From: Eubacteriaceae bacterium
Lineage (GTDB): Bacteria > Bacillota > Clostridia > Oscillospirales > Acutalibacteraceae
Length of the DNA: 51,538 nucleotides
Assembly (NCBI GenBank): GCA_021770095.1
Contig: JAETRQ010000013.1
Span: 1 to 51,538, forward strand
Direction: 5' to 3'
Shown here: positions 34,392-42,924 of the stretch, piece after piece
How positions within the stretch are numbered: the first letter of the stretch is position 1
Layout of the letters: every line of letters starts with the position of its first letter
Notes under the pieces: generated by a model
Told to the model about the DNA's origin: nothing
The model's input: only the letters and a program-made list of their open reading frames with translations
Databases searched by the model: none
Program-made: the position numbers and the translations under genes

Positions 34392-35759
34392 TTGAACAAT
34401 ATTATAAATGCTATCAACGATAATAAAAATAAATCCCACACAGTAGTAATTGGACCAACAGGGTCTGGTAAAACGAACAATATAGTTATACCATCAGTAA
34501 AAGTTCTTGCCGATGCTGGTGAAAATATGATAATAAATGATAGTAAGGAAGAAATATATAAAAAACTTAGTGGCTACTTATATAAAAAAGGATATAATAT
34601 TATACTAATTAATTTTCGAAATCCTAATTTTGGTAATTCTTGGAATATGTTTCAAATGCCATATAGTTTTTACATCAATGGAGATATTGATAAGGCTTAT
34701 GAATTTGCAAATGATATTGCGAACTACTTAACTGTTAGTGATGGAACTGGAGATGATCCTTTTTGGAACAATAGTGCAAGTAGCCTGTTATTTGGTCTAA
34801 TAATACTTCTATTTAAATATTGCAAGGAATATAATATAAGCGTTGAGTATGTTAATATTAATAATATATTAGAACTTAAAAACAATTTATTTTCTGATTT
34901 AAATCGTGCCAAACATACTCAAATTTGGAAATATGCTCAAAAAGATAAAATTATAAAAAATAATTTGAGTGGCATAATTTATGCTCCAGTTGATACAGCA
35001 AACAGTATTTTATCTGTATTGGATTCGTGTTTAAGAACGCTATCAATACAACCATCTCTTTCAAACATGCTATGTTTTAGTGATTTTGAGATGGAGGAAA
35101 TTACTAAAACTAAAACTGCTATTTTTGCAATAACGCATGATGAAAAAAAAGATTATCAAAAAATAGAGTCTTTATTCTTTTCACAATGTTATGATTACAT
35201 TGTTTTTGCTAATAGAGATAGAAATCATAAAAGAGTTAATTTTATACTTGATGATTTAACATCGTCTTTACCTTACTTAAAGGGACTTGAATCTATGATT
35301 TTGTCTGCAAGACATAGAGGTATAAAATTTTTACTAGCCATTAACAGTAAAAATAGTTTAGATTCAATTTACGAGAATGAATCAGAAACTATTATTTCGA
35401 ATTGTACAAATTTAATACTTTTACCAAATAGAGATATAAAATTATTTAAAGATTTTTACGATTTTCTAAAATTAAGCGATAAGGAAAATTTTAAAAATCC
35501 AGACAAAGATAATAATGAAGCATTAATAATAATTGATAATGGAAAGCCGATGATAAGTATCATAGCTAATATGTATTCTCATTTGGATTTCGGAATTGCA
35601 AACATAATAAAGTATAAGAAACGCCCACAATTAGATGATATAACAATAGATTTTATTTTTAATAACGATTTAGATAGACCAACTCCAAGAGATTTAGATA
35701 ACAAACTTGAGGATATAATAAGCGAAATGAACAAGCAAATCAATAAAAGTAACTTTTAA
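34392..35759 (+). CDS. Soluble VirD4/TraG-like ATPase without membrane anchor
   Basis: The 455-residue protein has the coupling-protein pattern: Walker A GPTGSGKT (21-28), the loop DDPFWNNSASSLLFGLIILL, Walker B FILDDL (about 284-289) and the following LESMILSARHRGIKFLLAINS, which matches the ARSRGI segment of VirD4. The N-terminal membrane anchor of type IV coupling proteins is missing and no mating-pore gene is near. It starts with TTG behind GGAGGT at good spacing. It could be a reused DNA-translocase ATPase in a defence module, or a leftover of a conjugative element. Tight packing with its neighbours favours the former. Confidence 0.75.
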   Translation: MNNIINAINDNKNKSHTVVIGPTGSGKTNNIVIPSVKVLADAGENMIINDSKEEIYKKLSGYLYKKGYNIILINFRNPNFGNSWNMFQMPYSFYINGDIDKAYEFANDIANYLTVSDGTGDDPFWNNSASSLLFGLIILLFKYCKEYNISVEYVNINNILELKNNLFSDLNRAKHTQIWKYAQKDKIIKNNLSGIIYAPVDTANSILSVLDSCLRTLSIQPSLSNMLCFSDFEMEEITKTKTAIFAITHDEKKDYQKIESLFFSQCYDYIVFANRDRNHKRVNFILDDLTSSLPYLKGLESMILSARHRGIKFLLAINSKNSLDSIYENESETIISNCTNLILLPNRDIKLFKDFYDFLKLSDKENFKNPDKDNNEALIIIDNGKPMISIIANMYSHLDFGIANIIKYKKRPQLDDITIDFIFNNDLDRPTPRDLDNKLEDIISEMNKQINKSNF

Positions 35760-35775
35760 TTATTGAGGAGATATA

Positions 35776-36783
35776 ATGGAGTTTAAAGAAAACAATAAAA
35801 ATTTAACAACAGTTAGTGAAGAATCTGAAAATAATATACTAATTCCGATAAAAGCTATAGTAGAAAATAGAATGGAAAATAGTATGGCTTTTTATAGTGA
35901 AGACGAAATGTTATTATTAAGAAGGTATTTTATTGCTTGCTTGAATCTTGGATATTTTATGCCAGAAGATTTGCCTATAATCGTAAATAAATTTACTTCA
36001 AAAATAAAATCAATATGCTATGATTTTAAAAAAGTTAATAAAATGGATTATTATTTATTAGAAAATGAAACAATGTATATTTATAATACATTATATTCTC
36101 AAGATTCTAAGTTATATGAAATAAATTTTTTTAAAGGAGTAACTGAGGTAATATTCCAAAGTAATGATAAACATATAGGCATAAGTAATGCAATTTGTGA
36201 AATGACAGCTGAAAAAATTTATAATATTGATGTAAACAAAGAACGAATAATTATGCCTGTAACAAAAACAGAATTTGTAAACGATAGTGAAATAACAATT
36301 CGAGCTGGATACTATAGATATAATTTGATTATATCTTTATTAAAACAGTTATTCATTGCGAAAGAATATAATGAAAACAAAATTATTAGAAATATGTTTG
36401 TTTATGGATATGAGCAGGAATTAGAGAATATAAGTAAAAATAAAAACAATGAAACAGATGAAATATTTGTGTTGTTATTGAATGCATTAGATGATTTATG
36501 CAATATGTATATAAATAGAATTGTATGTAGTATTCATAATGATACAGAATTAATTATGCTAGAAAAATACCAAAAATTGATTAATAAAACTTATTTTAAT
36601 AAAAAATCAACAAATCATTATGCATTTTGTGCTTTGATTACTAATGATGAATTAAGAAATGAATGTTTAGAAAGTGTGAAAAGCGAAAAAAGTAGTGTTT
36701 GTTTAGTAAAAAAAAATAAATTAAGAAAAGATTTTGTCTTTTCGCATATAATACAAAATATATTGAATAAAAGTAAGAGATGA
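35776..36783 (+). CDS. Unknown 335-residue protein
   Basis: No domain is recognised. The protein is helical, with FFKGVTEVIFQ and ISNAICEMTAEKIYN in the middle, a layout seen in zincin-like proteins, but there is no HExxH motif. A GAGG ribosome site lies just before the ATG, 16 nt after the ATPase stop. It ends the TIR-like/ATPase operon and is followed at once by an insertion element, so the operon could have continued before the insertion. Confidence 0.6.
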   Translation: MEFKENNKNLTTVSEESENNILIPIKAIVENRMENSMAFYSEDEMLLLRRYFIACLNLGYFMPEDLPIIVNKFTSKIKSICYDFKKVNKMDYYLLENETMYIYNTLYSQDSKLYEINFFKGVTEVIFQSNDKHIGISNAICEMTAEKIYNIDVNKERIIMPVTKTEFVNDSEITIRAGYYRYNLIISLLKQLFIAKEYNENKIIRNMFVYGYEQELENISKNKNNETDEIFVLLLNALDDLCNMYINRIVCSIHNDTELIMLEKYQKLINKTYFNKKSTNHYAFCALITNDELRNECLESVKSEKSSVCLVKKNKLRKDFVFSHIIQNILNKSKR

Positions 36784-36915
36784 AATTGAAATACCTATAG
36801 TAATCCGAACCATTAAGAGTTGGACAGCTATAGGTTTTTTCATTTTTCCTTAATTTTATGCGGATTTCAGGCTTTTATATGTTCAATTGAAATTGGATAT
36901 ATAAATCGAAAAAGT

Positions 36916-37965
36916 TCAAAATAGAAAACCAAAAGATAAAAAACAATAAATCCGAACTTTTTTGTCTAAATTAATTGTTTGATTTTTGGCTTGTTTACTG
37001 AAAAACTCAAATTCTCGCTTTGCCGGTGTCTTGTATCCATTTTTCGCATGAGGTCTTTTCTCGTTATAAAATAGCATGTAGTTTTTAACTGCCGTTCTGA
37101 ATTCATTTTCAGAGCGGTATTTTGTTCTGTAAAGTTCTTCTCGTTTTAATGATGAAAAGAATGATTCCATTACAGAATTATCATATGGCACATGTGCTCT
37201 TGAAAATGACTGAGTTACGCCCAATGATTTTAAGTATGAGCAAAATGTTTTAGAACGATAATTTGATCCTCGGTCTGTGTGAAAAAGAAGATTGCTTTCC
37301 GGTTTGCGATTTTCATAAGCCTGTTTAAATGTACCTTTGGTTAATTGTGTGCTGTTTTTATGACTGTTTCGATAACGAACAACCATTCTCGAATACAAGT
37401 CAAGAATAGCACATATGTAGAATACTTTATCTTTCCATCGAAAGTATGTCACATCATTTACCCATATCTCATTTGGACGGGTTGCCGTGAATTCCTGATT
37501 AAGATGATTTTTATATTTCTTTTGCTCTTTATCATATAAATCTTTCGCATCTTGTCTTATACTGATTAATCCTATATCCCGCATTAATTCACGAACCATA
37601 CCAATACTGATGCGATAGCTTTCTTCTTTCATAATGGCTGTGATTTTTGCAGCACCAAAGATTTGATTGTTCTCATCATAGATTTCTTGAATTCTGATTC
37701 TGAGTTCTTCACGACGTTTTGAATACCAAGTGTTATCTCGCTTGTTACGGAATATATGGTTATAGAAAGTACCACGAGGAACTTTGAGTGCATCACAAAT
37801 CATATGTACACTGTATTGACCATACAATTCTTCCAATGCGGAAAGTTTTATATCTAAAGGTGAATTTGCAGTGCAGTCAATACTTTGAAGTATCTCAACA
37901 ATACCTTCTAAACGATTAACTTTCTTTTCAAATGCCCGAAAATTCCTTAAATTAACTTCTTTCAT
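36916..37965 (-). CDS. IS3-family transposase (rve integrase core)
   Basis: The 349-residue protein holds a coiled coil (EKKVNRLEGIVEIL), HTH_21 (EIYDENNQIFGAAKITAIM) and the DDE core: VNDVTYFRWK (Asp), FHTDRGSNYRS (Asp) and SVMESFFSSLKREE (Glu). All catalytic residues are present. The upstream helix-turn-helix frame (37981-38109) is in the same reading frame but separated by a TAA codon, so the DNA-binding and catalytic parts are made as two proteins or the element is defective. Confidence 0.88.
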   Translation of the reverse strand: MKEVNLRNFRAFEKKVNRLEGIVEILQSIDCTANSPLDIKLSALEELYGQYSVHMICDALKVPRGTFYNHIFRNKRDNTWYSKRREELRIRIQEIYDENNQIFGAAKITAIMKEESYRISIGMVRELMRDIGLISIRQDAKDLYDKEQKKYKNHLNQEFTATRPNEIWVNDVTYFRWKDKVFYICAILDLYSRMVVRYRNSHKNSTQLTKGTFKQAYENRKPESNLLFHTDRGSNYRSKTFCSYLKSLGVTQSFSRAHVPYDNSVMESFFSSLKREELYRTKYRSENEFRTAVKNYMLFYNEKRPHAKNGYKTPAKREFEFFSKQAKNQTINLDKKVRIYCFLSFGFLF

Positions 37966-37980
37966 TTTACCATTATTATT

Positions 37981-38109
37981 TTAATTTTCTTTTATCCAAG
38001 AATAGATTGTGCTGCGTGGGATTTGGTAAGCAGTAACAATATCCAAAACAGATTCCCAGTTAACATAACGATTAATTATATCTTGTTTTTGTTCATAAGT
38101 ATATTTCAT
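37981..38109 (-). CDS. IS3 OrfA-type helix-turn-helix peptide
   Basis: The 42-residue frame starts MKYTYEQKQDIINRY and contains RSTIYSWIKEN, matching the first part of OrfA in copy A (STIYQWLNEK). It ends with TAA at 37981-37983, in phase with the transposase frame that follows after a few codons. AGGAG-like GGAGATGATAG precedes the ATG. Confidence 0.7.
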   Translation of the reverse strand: MKYTYEQKQDIINRYVNWESVLDIVTAYQIPRSTIYSWIKEN

Positions 38110-38242
38110 ACTATCATCTCCTTTTTAAAAGATTATAGCACGAAAGAGCAATCAAAATTTTTTCAACTTTTTGTGTTACTTTTTGCAATTTTCGACACTA
38201 TATTATAAAGACAAAATTTCGTTATTTTTCAATGTAAAGAGG

Positions 38243-38311
38243 GAAAATGATACATTTTTGTCGAAAAAATATGCAGTTTTGCATTTTGGGTTGATAATAA
38301 CTATATTTTAT
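38243..38311 (+). repeat. Direct repeat R3
   Basis: R3 carries TTTTTGTCGAAAAAATATGC followed by AGTTTTGCATTTTG, nearly identical to R1; the inner arms ATGCA-GTTT-TGCAT are perfect. TTGATA (about 38291) follows, as TTGACA and TTGAAA do in R1 and R2. R3 lies between IS copy B and the OLD-like gene. Confidence 0.6.
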
Positions 38312-38457
38312 GAAAAATTATATTAAATGCAAAATAGATTTTTTTGAAATTAATTATATATATTAATTTCCGTTGTTTTATATTATTTTAAATAAATTTT
38401 AATTAGATTAAAACTTTTGACACTAAATTTAATAAACATAAGTAGGAGAAAAAGAAA

Positions 38458-39933
38458 ATGTCGAAGAAAATTAGTATAAGTAAAACTAAAGGTATAAAAA
38501 AACTGAGTTTTACCTTTCCTGAATGTAAGGGTGTATATTTACTTGTAGGACCAAATGGAACTGGCAAAACCACCTTGTTGATTTGTATGGATAGAATTTG
38601 TAATTCATATGCCTTTGCTCGAGGATTCTATCATCCAAAAAACATTACTGGTTATGATGAGTATTACAATGCAACAATTCAATATGATGTTAACAATACT
38701 TGTGTGAATTTTAGAAAAAGGCAATCAAAATGGGCTTCTTCTCCTCGAAAAGATGCTGCAAAACTTTTAAAAGAATTTGGATATAACAATTCTATTTTTA
38801 TAAAAGCTGATTCTAAAAGAATTGATGCTACTGCTGAAGAAATAGAAAGAGGAAACATACAACCAGCAAATTCAGAATTGATGCAAACATTAAATCAAAT
38901 TTTTGAAACAGAAAAATACAATAACTTAAAGAAACTTAAAGTTACACATGGAAGAGGTAAGTCATCCTCTTATTTTAATGTAATTAAAGACGGAAGGTCT
39001 TATTATACAGAAAAGAGATTTAGTACCGGTGAAATTGCACTTATTAGACTAATTGAGAATATTGAGTCCACTACTAATGGTTCATTGGTTTTACTAGATG
39101 AAGCTGAAATGGCTTTGCATCCTAGAGTGCAAGTTAATTTGCTAAACTATCTTAGAAAAAAAGCAAAAGAAAAAGACTTAATGATTTTTATTTCCACCCA
39201 TTCTCCTACACTGATTAAAGCAACTAATGAAAGAGAAATAATATTATTAGAGGCGGACGAAAAGGGTAATGTTGAAGTGTGTACTCCTTGTTATTCAGCA
39301 AGAGCTTTAGGTGGTATTGATTTTGAAGAGTCTAATATTTTTGATTATGTATTCTTTGTTGAAGATGATACTGCAAGAACACTTTTAAAGGGGATGATAA
39401 GTAGATATGTTTTGTCAACTCCGAAGCATTCGACGGCATCGACTTCAGTTATTCCTGTTGGCGGTTTCTTTCAGACAGCTAATATTGCAGTAAGGACAAG
39501 TAATCAATTGTTTGGTCATTCAAAAGTGTTTGCGTTAGTTGATGCTGATGCTTTTGAAGATTTAGAAAACAAACCTGAATTTCAAGAACTTTTGAATAAG
39601 CATAGTGAAATTATAAAAAATCTTTCTGTTACTCCTGAAGTTAAGTTTATAGAAATGTTATTAGAAGCAGATGAAACTTTAAAGTTGAAATTTAAAGATA
39701 GAATGCATTGTGAAATTTCCACTATTCTAAATAGTAAAGAATATCAAAATTGCAATTCTGACAAGCCTAGATCATTGGCGAAAAATCGTTTTTGTGTTTT
39801 TATTAATAAATGTACTGGTACAACCGGTGATAATGAAATAATTATAAAGAAAGATTTAATCAATATGCTTGTTGAATCGATGCCTGTAAGTGAGATACAA
39901 AAAGTATTAGGTCCAATATTCAATGGTAATTAA
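38458..39933 (+). CDS. OLD-like ATPase-TOPRIM protein
   Basis: The 491-residue protein joins an ABC-type ATPase (Walker A GPNGTGKT at 31-38, FSTGE signature, Walker B LVLLDEAEMALHPR, H-loop ISTHSP) to a TOPRIM-type nuclease domain (FVEDDTAR near 300 and VDADAFED near 360). This is the OLD/GajA/PARIS-like architecture of antiphage ATPase-nucleases. No GajB-type helicase is adjacent and the gene looks monocistronic, as for class 1 OLD proteins. AGGAG lies before the ATG. About 150 bp upstream are R3 and an AT-rich dyad that could control it. Confidence 0.8.
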   Translation: MSKKISISKTKGIKKLSFTFPECKGVYLLVGPNGTGKTTLLICMDRICNSYAFARGFYHPKNITGYDEYYNATIQYDVNNTCVNFRKRQSKWASSPRKDAAKLLKEFGYNNSIFIKADSKRIDATAEEIERGNIQPANSELMQTLNQIFETEKYNNLKKLKVTHGRGKSSSYFNVIKDGRSYYTEKRFSTGEIALIRLIENIESTTNGSLVLLDEAEMALHPRVQVNLLNYLRKKAKEKDLMIFISTHSPTLIKATNEREIILLEADEKGNVEVCTPCYSARALGGIDFEESNIFDYVFFVEDDTARTLLKGMISRYVLSTPKHSTASTSVIPVGGFFQTANIAVRTSNQLFGHSKVFALVDADAFEDLENKPEFQELLNKHSEIIKNLSVTPEVKFIEMLLEADETLKLKFKDRMHCEISTILNSKEYQNCNSDKPRSLAKNRFCVFINKCTGTTGDNEIIIKKDLINMLVESMPVSEIQKVLGPIFNGN

Positions 39934-40340
39934 TGTGAATTTAGCATCAATATCTAATACTATTTTAATAATGCTTTTAATTAGACTCTGAATTAATGAG
40001 TATGGAAATAGAAATCAAAAAAGTTAGAATCAATAAATCAAAAGCCCTTTTCTGATTCTGAAAGTACAATAACAATTTTGAATATGGATTTTTAATTCAG
40101 TGCAGATTAAAAACTTAATTGTTTAAATGGTTCAAATCTATACACAAAATTGCAAAATACATCTTTTTTATAGTGATTACAATTAAATATTTACTTTTGC
40201 AGAGCTGATATTTAAGTAAATCAGCTCTTTTCTTATTTGCTTTCTCCTGTTTTATGAAATTATTCATTATAAAACCTACTAATAGAAATGTTTACTTAAA
40301 TCAAGTTAAAAGTGAATTCCACTAATATTTATGTTTTATA
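39934..40340. other. Intergenic region with terminator and decayed repeats
   Basis: No gene is seen. AGAGCTGAT/ATCAGCTCT (40201-40228) followed by TTTTCTT is a good terminator for the OLD-like gene. The segment 40122-40149 matches 46203-46230 at 24 of 28 bases; both lie upstream of serine-recombinase-domain frames. Confidence 0.6.
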
Positions 40341-40369
40341 TTGCATGTAATACGAAATCAAATTATAAT
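40341..40369 (+). promoter_or_regulatory. Promoter of the channel-cyclase operon
   Basis: TTGCAT (40341-40346) and TATAAT (40364-40369) are separated by 17 bp. AAGGA (40376-40380) then serves the first ATG at 40390. Confidence 0.75.
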
Positions 40370-40389
40370 GAAAGAAAGGATGATGTGAA

Positions 40390-40785
40390 ATGACATTATC
40401 AAGATTAGAATCAAAAGAGTTTGAAAAAGTTTGTTACGGTTTCAGGCGTAATAAACAAGGTCTTATAGAAACAGATTCTGAAAAATCAAATATTGTAAAA
40501 CAGATATTTAGTTTATATAAAAGTGGAAATAGTTTAGAGGATATACAAACATATTTATTACAGAATAATATTCCTTCTCCATCAGGAAAAGCAAAATGGA
40601 GCAGAGATGTTTTAAATAAAATCTTAAATAATTATAAGTACACGAAAGGTATTATATCATATAACGATTTTTGTGATGTGTATGTTATGAAAATCTTTAA
40701 CTCACGAAATACTAACCGAACGGATGAGAGGTATTCATTGTGCCAAGAGCTACTAAAGAAGAATTACATTGGGCATATCTTATAA
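40390..40785 (+). CDS. Stand-alone serine-recombinase 'Recombinase' domain protein
   Basis: The 131-residue protein matches only the central Recombinase domain of large serine recombinases: CYGFRRNKQGLIETDSEKSNIVKQIFSLY, IPSPSGKAKWSRDVLNKILNNYKYTKG. The catalytic resolvase domain with its Ser and the zinc ribbon are absent. The last 45 nt overlap the next gene, and a good promoter and ribosome site precede it, so it looks like an expressed gene rather than debris. It may serve as a DNA-binding regulator of the operon. Alternatively it is a relic whose end happens to overlap. Confidence 0.7.
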   Translation: MTLSRLESKEFEKVCYGFRRNKQGLIETDSEKSNIVKQIFSLYKSGNSLEDIQTYLLQNNIPSPSGKAKWSRDVLNKILNNYKYTKGIISYNDFCDVYVMKIFNSRNTNRTDERYSLCQELLKKNYIGHIL

Positions 40786-41330
40786 CAAGAGAAGAGATAT
40801 TGAAGCGTTTAGATAAAAAGGTTGGAATAGACAAAGAGGACTGGATTCAAATCAGAGACTATTTGATCGACTTGATAGTTAGTGGAGAAGCTGATACTTA
40901 TGAATCTAATATGAGTAATCAACTTGAAAAAACAGTACAGAAATATCTTTATCCATCAGATGATTATATATCGTTAACAGATATTGCGAGAAAATTTGAT
41001 TCTGAGAATCCAAGTTATTTGATTCAGAGTTGGTTGCGTAGCAGAAATACTATTGAGTTTTTAGGAGAATGGGAACGAAATAATAACCATGAATTTGATG
41101 AATCAGCATTTGAAAAATTGATTATTGATGTTCGTTCACCGTCTTATACGTTAACACCATCAAAATGGATTGATACAGTAAATGCAATAGGTTTAACATC
41201 AAAAAGAGGTAAAAATGGGTGTACTATGGCTCACCCGTTTATAGTATGTGATTTTGAAATGTGGAATGATATGAAATTCAGATACGAGATGATAAAACAC
41301 AGTATTGATTTTATACATAAAGGAGAATGA
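40740..41330 (+). CDS. KilA-N domain protein
   Basis: The 196-residue protein contains a KilA-N domain at about residues 74-125 (YISLTDIARKF, YLIQSWLRSRNTIEFLGEWE), a DNA-binding module of phage and bacterial proteins. Residues 1-70 are helical; the C-terminal part has TPSKWIDTVNAIGLTSKRGKNGCTMAHPFI, typical of KilA-N proteins with a C-terminal extension. It starts at GTG (40740) with GAGAGG eight bases upstream, inside the end of the preceding gene. It probably senses or regulates by binding DNA. Confidence 0.8.
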   Translation: MPRATKEELHWAYLITREEILKRLDKKVGIDKEDWIQIRDYLIDLIVSGEADTYESNMSNQLEKTVQKYLYPSDDYISLTDIARKFDSENPSYLIQSWLRSRNTIEFLGEWERNNNHEFDESAFEKLIIDVRSPSYTLTPSKWIDTVNAIGLTSKRGKNGCTMAHPFIVCDFEMWNDMKFRYEMIKHSIDFIHKGE

Positions 41331-41332
41331 AA

Positions 41333-42046
41333 ATGTTAAGGAATTTATATGAGATAATTGAACCATCTGATAATGAAAGTTCAAAGTTGAGTTCATTCTA
41401 TGATATTGTTATGCTGATTTGCATTATTGCAAGTATGATTCCTTTAGCAGTGAAATCAAATAGTATGATTTTAAGTATTATTGATAAAATCACAGTTGTT
41501 ATATTTATTATTGATTACATATTGAGATTGATGACTGCAAAGATTAAATTAAATAAAGGTGTAAAATCATATTTTCTTTATCCGATTCAGCCTATGGCAA
41601 TCATTGATTTATTATCAATTTTACCGTCGCTTATACCGATAAACGCTGGTTTTAAAGTTTTAAGATTATTCAGAATAATAAGAACATTCAAGGTGTTTCG
41701 TAGTTTCAAAATATTCAGATATTCTAAAAATGTATCAAGACTTGTTGAGGTTTTGAAAAAGCAATCTAAATCATTATTTGCAGTGCTTTCAATGGCTATA
41801 TTTTATGTATTGTTTACAGCATTGGTGATGTTCAATATTGAGCCTGATACATTCGGTAATTTCTTTGACGCTATTTATTGGGCAGCAATATCGTTAACAA
41901 GTGTAGGTTATGGTGATATAACGCCTGTATCAGATATCGGCAGATTATTTACAATGCTTTCAGCATTTGTTGGTGTTGCTATTATTACTCTTCCTTCCGG
42001 TATTATAACTGCAGGTTATTTGGATGTTTTGAGAGAGGAGAGATAA
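41333..42046 (+). CDS. Voltage-gated-type K+ channel
   Basis: The protein of 237 residues has six membrane segments. S4 carries the positive repeat LRLFRIIRTFKVFRSFKIFR, and the pore holds TSVGYGD, the K+ selectivity signature, followed by S6 (to about residue 230). It has no C-terminal cyclic-nucleotide-binding or RCK domain and ends just after S6. ATG 41333 has AAGGAG at seven bases; the ATG at 41327 is too near. It starts 2 nt after the KilA-N stop and is followed 1 nt later by a cyclase-like gene, so all are probably co-translated. Opening it would depolarise the membrane, a plausible way to stop growth in infected cells. Confidence 0.88.
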   Translation: MLRNLYEIIEPSDNESSKLSSFYDIVMLICIIASMIPLAVKSNSMILSIIDKITVVIFIIDYILRLMTAKIKLNKGVKSYFLYPIQPMAIIDLLSILPSLIPINAGFKVLRLFRIIRTFKVFRSFKIFRYSKNVSRLVEVLKKQSKSLFAVLSMAIFYVLFTALVMFNIEPDTFGNFFDAIYWAAISLTSVGYGDITPVSDIGRLFTMLSAFVGVAIITLPSGIITAGYLDVLREER

Positions 42047-42047
42047 C

Positions 42048-42902
42048 ATGAATTATAATGAACAATTTTGTGCTTTTATCGATATACTAGGATTTAGAAA
42101 TCAGATGAGCAACTTCGAGAAAGCACTTGGATTTTACCGAGATTTTTTTAACGAATATAATATTTTTAATAAACTTCATGATAGTATTGTAAATACTGTT
42201 TCGAATGGGTTACAACAAAGCGAATTATTAACTGTAATAAACCAACCTTCTGTGGATGATTTGATATTTTCTGATTCTATTATAATGTATTCTGAAGATT
42301 GGAAGGCTTTACTATTTAAAGTCGCCAATGTCATGTCTATACTTCTAAGTAAAGAGTTCCTTTTTCGAGGAGGTATTGGTTACGGTAAATATTATTCCGA
42401 GATCAAATTGGGACATACATATATTGTAAGTGAAGGATTAGTTCAAGCTTCTGAAATAGAAAGTAAAATTTCTAAATATCCACGTATTGTTCTCAGTAAA
42501 CAAGCTTTAAATCAAATACTGAATCAAATGGATTCACTATATGATTTAAATAATTTGTTAATTCAAGATGAAGACAATTATTGGTTTATAAATCCATTCT
42601 TCTTAAATCCAGATATTAGACCTATACAAGAATATATAAAACACAAAGCTGCTGAATATTGCAATGAAAAGTATGTAGAGAAATATATTTGGATGGAAAA
42701 ATTATGCCAATATTTTTCTTTACAAGATTATATTCGAAAAGATCCAATTAAGTATTATTTAGATGAAACAAATCAATATCATTTCTTTTATCCAAAGACT
42801 TTCCATATACATATTTTAGATGATAGAAATTATTCGTTAAATGAGAATATATATAGGCAAACATTTCAGGAAAATATTGAACAGATTGTTTATCAAAAAT
42901 AA
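42048..42902 (+). CDS. Nucleotide-cyclase-like protein (class III fold suspected)
   Basis: The 284-residue protein has FIDILGF (Asp12), DDLIFSDSIIMYS (Asp76), LFRGGIGYGKYY (residues 105-116) and a later EGLVQASEIESKISKYPRIVLS. Order and spacing resemble class III adenylate/guanylate cyclases and the pyrimidine cyclases of Pycsar, in which two Asp residues hold metal ions. This is a pattern match by eye, not a search result. The C-terminal 120 residues are helical and unrecognised. AGGAG lies before the ATG, and the gene begins 1 nt after the channel stop. It may make a signal that opens the channel. Confidence 0.55.
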   Translation: MNYNEQFCAFIDILGFRNQMSNFEKALGFYRDFFNEYNIFNKLHDSIVNTVSNGLQQSELLTVINQPSVDDLIFSDSIIMYSEDWKALLFKVANVMSILLSKEFLFRGGIGYGKYYSEIKLGHTYIVSEGLVQASEIESKISKYPRIVLSKQALNQILNQMDSLYDLNNLLIQDEDNYWFINPFFLNPDIRPIQEYIKHKAAEYCNEKYVEKYIWMEKLCQYFSLQDYIRKDPIKYYLDETNQYHFFYPKTFHIHILDDRNYSLNENIYRQTFQENIEQIVYQK

Positions 42903-42924
42903 ATAATGATTAATTGAAAAAATG

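Larger units (their letters stand above)
36791..38202 (-). mobile_element. IS3-family insertion element, copy B
   Basis: Left end: ACCTATAG...CTATAGGT hairpin (36793-36834) containing CCGAACCATTAAG. Right end: near TTTTCGACACTATAT at about 38192-38206. Both ends match the transposase-less derivative at 42925-43190, and the right end also matches copy A. The element sits between the TIR-like operon and repeat R3. Confidence 0.75.

Noticed and set aside
34392-35759. VirD4-like ATPase as evidence of a conjugative element
   Set aside because: No VirB4, other mating-pore gene or relaxase is nearby in this part, and the membrane anchor is missing.
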